This document shows, piece after piece, positions 14,773-20,223 of a DNA stretch of 20,223 nucleotides. Position 1 is the first letter of the stretch; every line of letters begins with the position of its first letter. The stretch lies in the NCBI GenBank assembly GCA_019420065.1, contig JAHZHX010000043.1:1-20223 (forward strand), given 5' to 3'. The position numbers and the translations under genes are program-made. The notes under the pieces were generated by a model. It was not told the DNA's origin. It worked only from the letters and a program-made list of their open reading frames with translations, and did no database searches. The stretch is from Clostridiales bacterium (GTDB taxonomy: Bacteria; Bacillota; Clostridia; Christensenellales; Aristaeellaceae).

Positions 14773-15213
14773 ATGGAAGAAACCGAACGCACCTATACCC
14801 AGTCGGAGGCCGAGGCGCTGGTAAACGAACGCCTGGCCGAGCAAAAAAACGGATACGAACAATCCCTGCGCGCGCAGGAACGGACGCTGGACGAATACCG
14901 TCAGCGCCTGCATGCCCATGAGATGCGCGCCCGCGCGCAGACGCTTTTGCAGGAGAAGGGGCTGCCCCAGAGCCTGATTGGCGCGCTGCGGCTGGAGGAC
15001 GAACATACGCTTTCGCAAAGCCTTTCCTGCGCGGAGGGCGCGTTCCGCGCCGCGCTGGAGGAAGGCGTGCGCGCCCGGCTGCGGTCGGACGCAAACGATT
15101 TTATGACACAGGAGACGGGAAAAAACACATCCTCCCGCCTCAGCTACCGGCAGGCGGCCGAAATGTACGCGCACGATCCTGCCGCATATCACAAAAATTT
15201 TGGAGGTAAATAA
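14773..15213 (+). CDS. Putative capsid scaffolding protein (DUF4355-like)
   Basis: This 146-residue protein is strongly charged and largely helical, with a likely coiled coil (about 8-60, many Glu/Gln/Arg). Position between portal and major capsid protein is the standard slot for the scaffolding protein that shapes the procapsid and is then lost. The composition resembles DUF4355 proteins, which occupy this slot in many Firmicute phages. A strong AAGGAGG site (14757-14763) lies inside the portal 3' end. The C-terminal tail, Lys/Gly-rich after TSSRLSYRQAAEMY, may contact the coat protein as in other scaffolds; this is inferred, not seen. Confidence 0.75.
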   Translation: MEETERTYTQSEAEALVNERLAEQKNGYEQSLRAQERTLDEYRQRLHAHEMRARAQTLLQEKGLPQSLIGALRLEDEHTLSQSLSCAEGAFRAALEEGVRARLRSDANDFMTQETGKNTSSRLSYRQAAEMYAHDPAAYHKNFGGK

Positions 15214-15219
15214 AACAAT

Positions 15220-16332
15220 ATGTCTGTAACAATGACTGCGAATCTGATTATTCCCGAGGTCGTTTCGGGCCTCATTGACAGCAACCTGGGCGATGGCATT
15301 ACGCTTCTGCCCTTGGCCGAGCAGGACGACACGCTGGTGGGCCAGCCCGGCGATACGCTGAAATTCCCGGTATTTTCCTATATCGGCAAGGCGGCGGTGG
15401 TGGCCGAGAACGGCCAGATCATTCCCGGCCGCCTGACGGCGAGCATGAAGTCCGTTACGGTCCACAAGTACGCCAAGGCCATTTCCATCAGCGACGAGGC
15501 GCGCCTGTCGGGCTACGGGGATCCCGTGGGCGAGGGCAGCCGCCAGCTGGCGCACTCCCTCGATCATGCCGTGGACGACGACCTGTTCCAGTGCCTGAAC
15601 GACGCGGGCGTGGCCCGCAAGTATATTTCCGGCACGCTGAGCGCCGATACCGTGGCTGACGCGCTTACCCTCTTTGGCGAGGATCCCGAGGGGCAGAAGG
15701 TGCTGCTCACTGACGCTTCGGGCCTGGCCGCCCTGCGCAAGGATCCCGACTTTGTCGGCCGCGGCGACATGGGCGAGGAGCTGGTCATGCACGGCGCGAA
15801 GGGTGAGGTGTGGGGCTGCGAGCTGGTGGTCACCGGCAAGGTGCGCGAAAATCCCATCGTCAAGGAAAAGAGCTATTTCATCGTTAAGCCCGGCGCGCTG
15901 CGCCTGGTCAACAAGCAGGGCGCGCTGGTGGAGATCGAGCGCGAGCCCGAATACATGCGCGATAACATTTACGCTTCGCTCCACTGCGTGCCCTATCTGT
16001 ACGACGCGGGCAAGGTGGTGGCCATTACCCAGTTCACGGGCCTGGAGTGCCTGACCGCGCGCGCCGCGCAGGCGGGATTCAAACTGGAGGCGGCCGAGGG
16101 CGGCAAAACGCGCGTCGTCATCCCCGCCGACTGGAGCGCGCCGCTGGGCTATCACTGGGGCTACAAGGCGAACAGCGCCGCGGTCGAGGAGGGCGCGTTC
16201 GGTACGGCCTACACCGCGGACGGTACCTGCGAGGACGGCGCGCTGATCGAGCTTGGAACCAAAACGCATGTCCATCTCTTGCTCCTGGACGGCGACAGCA
16301 AGCCCGTCAAGACTCTGACGCTGGTGAAGTAA
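15220..16332 (+). CDS. Phage major capsid protein (N4-gp56/HK97-fold family) with C-terminal extension
   Basis: This 370-residue protein would build the phage head shell. Residues about 5-280 resemble the N4-gp56/P22-like coat group: an N-terminal LIIPEVVSGLIDSNL segment, GQPGDTLKFPVFSYIG near 41-56, AKAISISDEARLSGYGDP near 85-102, and DHAVDDDLFQCLN near 115-127. An additional segment of about 88 residues (283-370), rich in beta-type sequence, follows the coat domain and may be an Ig-like or decoration domain displayed outside. The ribosome binding site GGAGGT (15202-15207) lies about 12 nt from the ATG, slightly far, and overlaps the preceding gene's end. Strong codon bias fits high expression. 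Confidence 0.88.
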   Translation: MSVTMTANLIIPEVVSGLIDSNLGDGITLLPLAEQDDTLVGQPGDTLKFPVFSYIGKAAVVAENGQIIPGRLTASMKSVTVHKYAKAISISDEARLSGYGDPVGEGSRQLAHSLDHAVDDDLFQCLNDAGVARKYISGTLSADTVADALTLFGEDPEGQKVLLTDASGLAALRKDPDFVGRGDMGEELVMHGAKGEVWGCELVVTGKVRENPIVKEKSYFIVKPGALRLVNKQGALVEIEREPEYMRDNIYASLHCVPYLYDAGKVVAITQFTGLECLTARAAQAGFKLEAAEGGKTRVVIPADWSAPLGYHWGYKANSAAVEEGAFGTAYTADGTCEDGALIELGTKTHVHLLLLDGDSKPVKTLTLVK

Positions 16333-16644
16333 ATGACGGCAGATGAAATGATTGCCTGCCTGCGCCGCAGGCTGGAGCTGACGGGAAACGCGCAGGACGA
16401 GCTGCTCTGCGACCTGCTGGCGGACGCGAACGCGCTGATTTTGAGCTTTACCAACCGCGCCGAAATGCCCCCGGCGCTGGAGCGCGCCCAGTGCGCGCTG
16501 GCGGCGGCGCTCTACAACCGCCTGGGCATGGAGGGCGAGTGCAGCCGCAGCGAGGGCGGCGTGAGCATGACGGTGGACACGCTGCCCGGCGATATCGTGG
16601 CCCAGCTCCTGCCCTATCGGCTGGCCAGGGCGGTGATGCTGTGA
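16333..16644 (+). CDS. Head-tail connector protein (gp6-like)
   Basis: This 103-residue small helical protein starts directly after the major capsid stop codon (TAA-ATG). Size, position and the EGGVSMT segment near residue 75 after two helices match the Phage gp6-like/Phage_connect_1 head-tail connector, which assembles under the portal ring after packaging. Ribosome binding site support is weak, so translation probably relies on coupling with the capsid gene. Its last codons overlap the next gene as GTGA (16641-16644). Confidence 0.8.
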   Translation: MTADEMIACLRRRLELTGNAQDELLCDLLADANALILSFTNRAEMPPALERAQCALAAALYNRLGMEGECSRSEGGVSMTVDTLPGDIVAQLLPYRLARAVML

Positions 16645-16970
16645 GACGCGTCCGCCGCATGCAGAAGACGGTGTATATCGCCCGTCCGCAGCCCGTGACC
16701 GACGCGCTGGGCGGCGCGGCGGAGGGGTATGCCGCGTCGCGTCTTGCCTACCAGGCGACGGTTGAACCGATAGCGGGCGAGCTTGTCCGCCGGGAGAACG
16801 GCAGCGTGCAGCCCGAGCGGCGGGCGCTGTACCTGGATAAAGAGGCCGATATCCGCGTGCGGGACGGCGTGTGGCTCGACGCGGTATCGGCGCAGCCCGA
16901 CTTCCGCTGCGTCCGGGTGGAACGCTACCCTCTGCACACCCGCGCCACGGTGGAAAGGCGCTTATCATGA
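16641..16970 (+). CDS. Phage head closure / head-tail adaptor protein
   Basis: This 109-residue, mainly beta protein sits in the slot of SPP1 gp16-type head closure proteins, which plug the portal after DNA filling. The conserved-looking features are an N-terminal KTVYIARPQPVTDALGGA strand region, a central LYLDKEADIRVRDGVWLD segment and C-terminal FRCVRVERYPLHTRATVERR. I prefer the GTG at 16641-16643 because it gives the 4-nt GTGA overlap with the connector gene. The internal ATG at 16659 would give 103 residues and lacks a visible ribosome binding site. It overlaps the next gene by ATGA. Confidence 0.75.
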   Translation: MRRVRRMQKTVYIARPQPVTDALGGAAEGYAASRLAYQATVEPIAGELVRRENGSVQPERRALYLDKEADIRVRDGVWLDAVSAQPDFRCVRVERYPLHTRATVERRLS

Positions 16971-17275
16971 CTGACCGGGTGCTTGCCCGTTATCAAAAGG
17001 GGCTTGACGGAAAAATCCGTCAAGCCCTGAGCGAATGCGCGCGCGAGGCCGCCGAAGCCGCCCGCAGCGCCGCCCCCTATGGCGATGGCCGCGACGGCCA
17101 CCTGCGCGACAGCATCGCTTATTCCTGTGAACAGTCCGGCGCGCGCTATCGCGCCTTTGTTACGGCCGATAGCCCCCACGCCTTGTATGTGGAGCTGGGC
17201 ACAAGCCGCATGGCCGCCCGGCCCTACCTGCGCCCCGCTGCAAAAGGGGCGTATCAAAAATACTTTACTAAATAA
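16967..17275 (+). CDS. HK97 gp10-like phage protein (tail completion/neck)
   Basis: This 102-residue protein shows the HK97_gp10 pattern: helical, basic and alanine-rich N-terminal half, then DGHLRDSIAYSC, HALYVELGTSRMAARPYLRPA and a short C-terminal helix. The VELGTSRMAARPYLRPA block is the family signature. Such proteins join the tail to the completed head. Here it is the last recognisable structural gene; the major tail protein expected next is missing. The start ATG (16967-16969) overlaps the previous stop by ATGA, with GGAAAGG upstream. Confidence 0.87.
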   Translation: MTDRVLARYQKGLDGKIRQALSECAREAAEAARSAAPYGDGRDGHLRDSIAYSCEQSGARYRAFVTADSPHALYVELGTSRMAARPYLRPAAKGAYQKYFTK

Positions 17276-17290
17276 ATAAGGAGAAAAAAT

Positions 17291-18598
17291 ATGTCTGATA
17301 TTGCAATCAACGAAAAAGGAAAAATCAATGCAAACAGTGTGAACGTTCGCAAGGATGCAGGCAAGAAATATGATCGCCTTTACTATGCGCAAAAAGGCGA
17401 TATTGTGAAGATTCTCGCGCGCAAAAACGGCACTGACAAGGCGCTGTGGTACCAAATTGAAAACGAAGACCGTTACAGTACTAAGCACGGCTGGGTGCTC
17501 AACGATTTTGTTGACCCCTATACCGAGCAAGGCGGGGAAACGGGCGGCGGTTCTACCGGCAGCAGCAACAAACCTTTATTTTGGGGCACAGTAATTGCTA
17601 AAGGCACGCTGAACTGCCGCAAGGGCCCTTCTACAAGCAACGCGCTTTGGGGAAGGTTCAATGAAGGCGAGAGCATTCCCATTTATCCCTGCTCTACAGC
17701 AGGCTGGTATGAAACCCGCTGGCCCGCGAATGGCTCGAACGTGGGGTATGTAATGGCGGAATTTATTTCGCCCGACGGCAGCAGCGGTGGAAACACGGAA
17801 GAAGAAACTACCTATAACATTCCTATGATAGTTGAAGCTGATCGTTATACAACAGATCCAAAGGCGACATGGGCATCTTTTAGAAAAAAGGCAAGTACCA
17901 GCAGCGAAAAAATATGCAATATTGATTCAGGTAAAACAATAATGGTCACCACCAAAAGTGGCGAATGGCTTCCCGCATTATATAACGGTCAGAAGGGCTA
18001 TATCATGGCAAAGTTTGTATCTGGGTCAGACGTTTATTGCGCAGTTTCCGGAGCAACTGGAGAAGTGGCTTATAATCGGGATGCAGCGATTGCATATGCA
18101 CATCAATATACGGAAAATAATTCAGGTACTTCAAGCTACAACAATGCCAAGTACATCCCTGTTGGCGATAGTCCTGACAATATCAATAAGGATTGTGCGA
18201 ACTTTGTTTCACAATGCTTATTTGCTGGCGGCATGCCCATGCACGATGGTTGGCATTATTATTATCCAGGAAATATATCTAATCCAAACGTTAATTCCGC
18301 ATGGAGAGGCACCAATTCGCAAAAGAAATCCATTGCTGCACGGAAATGGGGAGAACGTGTATATGACATCAAATATTTGAAAAAAGGGGATCTTGTCTAT
18401 ACCTATGACAATGATGCGAATGACGGAACCTTTAAGCATGTTACCATTATTTCTCAAGACGTTGGCAACAGTGAAACAATGATAGTATGCGGCCATACCA
18501 CCAATCAAAAGGATGCAACACGTAAACAAATTACGAAGGATGGATATTTTCATATATACGATACGCTTCCGACGAAAGATGGCGATTATTGGGAGTGA
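17291..18598 (+). CDS. Triple-SH3 amidase_6 cell-wall hydrolase (probable endolysin)
   Basis: This 435-residue protein would bind and cut peptidoglycan. Three bacterial SH3-like domains lie at about 12-77, 95-162 and 178-247, separated by Gly/Ser-rich linkers (about 78-94 and 162-175). The C-terminal domain (about 255-435) matches the putative amidase family amidase_6: catalytic C302 in DCANFVSQC, H383 in FKHVTII, plus a GWHYYYPG segment. There is no signal peptide, so release would need a holin; none is visible. A GGAG site precedes the ATG and it follows the gp10-like gene by 15 nt, implying co-transcription. Its DNA is clearly AT-richer with different codon use from the GC-rich head genes, pointing to separate acquisition. 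A phage endolysin is likeliest; a host autolysin is possible. Confidence 0.85.
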   Translation: MSDIAINEKGKINANSVNVRKDAGKKYDRLYYAQKGDIVKILARKNGTDKALWYQIENEDRYSTKHGWVLNDFVDPYTEQGGETGGGSTGSSNKPLFWGTVIAKGTLNCRKGPSTSNALWGRFNEGESIPIYPCSTAGWYETRWPANGSNVGYVMAEFISPDGSSGGNTEEETTYNIPMIVEADRYTTDPKATWASFRKKASTSSEKICNIDSGKTIMVTTKSGEWLPALYNGQKGYIMAKFVSGSDVYCAVSGATGEVAYNRDAAIAYAHQYTENNSGTSSYNNAKYIPVGDSPDNINKDCANFVSQCLFAGGMPMHDGWHYYYPGNISNPNVNSAWRGTNSQKKSIAARKWGERVYDIKYLKKGDLVYTYDNDANDGTFKHVTIISQDVGNSETMIVCGHTTNQKDATRKQITKDGYFHIYDTLPTKDGDYWE

Positions 18599-18604
18599 AA
18601 CAAT

Positions 18605-20223
18605 TCATTGTGCCCTTCCCCAGTGTGAAACGGCGTTTATTATATCCGTAAGGCTGCATGCAGCCGCGTCCAGCGCGCTCGACGGAACAGGCTGCGTGTT
18701 AAACCAGCCGCTCGTTTCCTCCTGAAGGGCATAATGGTACTGAATGGTATTTTCTTTGGTAACGGCAAAGGTTAAGTGATCGTATTTTACGTTCGGTACA
18801 TATTTGCTCTTTGTTTCCCGCGGCATGGCAATGGTAACGGAGTACAGTCGCAATCCGGAGGGATACAGGTCGCTCGTTTCGTATTGTACTTGAAGGAGAT
18901 AGTTATCCCCCTCATAAATCAATTCGCATATGCAGCTCAGCGAACCGGGAAGGGGCTGATCGTAGTATTGGCTCGGCGGCATAAAGTAAAAATCATTGAT
19001 GCTTTGTATCCTTTCCGGCATGAGCACAAGCGCCTGAACATTCTCGCAGCATTTTTGCCATTGCCCGTCAGGCATTTTTTGCAGAATCGCCAGCGTGCAG
19101 CTTTGCTCTTTGATGCACGCGACGGGAAGAAAAGCGGCATCCTTTCTGTCGAGCCCTCGGGGAAGCGCAAATATACACTGTGCATCCTCTTTGTCAAAGC
19201 AGGCCGCAATCTCAGGCAATAGCTGCTGGTAAGAAAATTGCGGGCAATTCGCAATAAAACGCTGCGTTAAATCGCGCGTCGATGGGTTCAGCAAATCCTC
19301 CGTATACACATACTCGGCAGAATCAAGTATGGGATGACTGATCTGCGCAAACAGACCGTATATCCCATATACCGTCACCTGACGGCCCTTTACATACATG
19401 CCGCAGATATTGGTTTCAGATCCATTATAAAGACGGGGATAGTTTATGGAACATGTGTCGTCGCGGATAATCGCCTCAAACGGCTCAAACGCCGGCTTCG
19501 TCTCGGAGGAATGGTAGTCGAGTGCGGGCACGGTGCTTCTGTTTTGAATAAAGCCCGTGTCCGCGCCCGATCGCACATGCAGGTAGTTTTCGGTAATACC
19601 CAGCACCGTCACGCGCTCGCCGTTCTCAATCAGGCGGATGATTTTCCCCTTGCTTTCGGGCGTGGCGCGCAGATTCAGCCCCGTGCCGGAGGTGTTGTTG
19701 ATCGTCACAATCGGCGGCGCGGCCACGGCGAAAGCGCCAGGGCGCAGCAAGTAGCTCACCATGTAGCCCTCCTGCTCACCGATGCGGACATAGCTCCACT
19801 CCATGCTTTCATCGCCATCCCACCAGCCGTCAACCATACTTTCAAGAACAGTCACCGACGTATTGCTGTCGTACCGTCCCAATACCTGCGCGTCGCCTCG
19901 CGGCTGGGCGCGCAGAATGGCCTGCGTACCGGGGGTGATTTGAATCACACGGTTCGAATAGGAAATGACGGACAGATCGCACAGCGCCAGATAAGCCCGC
20001 TTCATGTACCCCTCGCGCGACCCGATGCGCACATGCGCCCAAACCTCATTCGGATAATCAAGAATTTCCACCGGCGTGCCGGAGTAATACTTGCCCAGCG
20101 TCATGGAGGCCTGGTCGGGCCGCACGCGCAGGTTCAGCCGCTGGCTTGGATAGGCGTTGTCCACATACGCCATGTTTTCGCCTGCCGGGCACATGTCCCG
20201 CAGGAACTCATGCAGCGTTTGCG
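18605..20223 (-). CDS. Multi-SH3 domain protein, 5' end outside window
   Basis: The reading frame is open to the right edge; the first visible ATG (20192-20194) is probably internal because in-frame codons upstream continue without a stop. The visible part is about 538 residues. From that ATG, three SH3-like repeats occupy about 9-70 (QRLNLRVRP, VRIGSREGYM), 75-150 (AILRAQPRG, YVRIGEQEGYM) and 160-222 (GLNLRATPES, LHVRSGADTGFI). The remaining 300 residues, up to the TGA at 18605-18607, match nothing I recognise and contain several Cys. SH3 repeats suggest cell-wall binding. The gene runs convergently toward the lysin gene with only 6 nt between their ends. It may be a host gene bordering the phage remnant. 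Confidence 0.75.
   Translation of the reverse strand, partial: QTLHEFLRDMCPAGENMAYVDNAYPSQRLNLRVRPDQASMTLGKYYSGTPVEILDYPNEVWAHVRIGSREGYMKRAYLALCDLSVISYSNRVIQITPGTQAILRAQPRGDAQVLGRYDSNTSVTVLESMVDGWWDGDESMEWSYVRIGEQEGYMVSYLLRPGAFAVAAPPIVTINNTSGTGLNLRATPESKGKIIRLIENGERVTVLGITENYLHVRSGADTGFIQNRSTVPALDYHSSETKPAFEPFEAIIRDDTCSINYPRLYNGSETNICGMYVKGRQVTVYGIYGLFAQISHPILDSAEYVYTEDLLNPSTRDLTQRFIANCPQFSYQQLLPEIAACFDKEDAQCIFALPRGLDRKDAAFLPVACIKEQSCTLAILQKMPDGQWQKCCENVQALVLMPERIQSINDFYFMPPSQYYDQPLPGSLSCICELIYEGDNYLLQVQYETSDLYPSGLRLYSVTIAMPRETKSKYVPNVKYDHLTFAVTKENTIQYHYALQEETSGWFNTQPVPSSALDAAACSLTDIINAVSHWGRAQ

Noticed and set aside
14653..16968. Minus-strand open frame of 771 codons across scaffold, capsid and connector genes
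   Set aside because: It lies opposite five well-supported, tightly coupled phage genes; the Arg/Ala/His-rich translation has no domain resemblance.
11331..18604. Prophage attachment sites flanking the head module
   Set aside because: I could not find a convincing direct repeat at both boundaries, and no integrase is present.

Overview
The window looks like chromosomal DNA of a GC-rich, spore-forming anaerobic Firmicute (class Clostridia; a gut-type lineage such as Christensenellales or Oscillospirales is plausible but not proven). The basis is the sleB-ypeB spore germination pair, strong AGGAGG-type ribosome binding sites, secreted family 3 glycosidases of a kind common in gut Clostridia, and a PBSX/SPP1-type phage head module.

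Left part (1-9290, all genes on the minus strand): two paralogous secreted glycoside hydrolase family 3 proteins (129-2633 and 5333-7777) flank an AgrA/AgrC-type two-component system (LytTR response regulator 4223-4921, GHKL histidine kinase 2982-4226, overlapping by ATGA). Upstream of the second hydrolase lies a TetR-MerR regulator pair (9286-7888, overlapping by 11 nt). The arrangement suggests a sugar-scavenging locus under several layers of control. Candidate promoters with dyad symmetries precede the response regulator and both hydrolases. Two tandem intrinsic terminators close the left hydrolase gene.

Middle (9356-11330, minus strand): ypeB and sleB, a spore cortex lytic enzyme and its partner protein, in the usual sleB-ypeB operon order with a 10-nt gap.

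Right part (11501-18598, plus strand): a compact head-only phage module: TerS-like small protein, TerL, SPP1-type portal, DUF4355/scaffold-like protein, N4-gp56-type major capsid protein with an added C-terminal domain, gp6-like connector, head-closure protein and HK97 gp10-like protein. It is followed directly by an AT-richer SH3-SH3-SH3-amidase_6 lysin. No tail, integrase, replication or repressor genes are present in the window. Beyond it, a convergent minus-strand gene (18605 to the right edge, 5' end outside the window) encodes another multi-SH3 protein of unknown function.

The most unusual signal is non-coding. Two intergenic regions (4972-5330 and 12975-13433) are packed with perfect inverted repeats that nest into multi-branched folds of about 120-140 nt, each closed by an 8-9 bp outer stem. 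The two regions share a 12-mer at their right end and a 9-mer inside. One lies between terL and the portal gene, which are normally adjacent. They may be copies of an undescribed structured repeat family or structured RNA.
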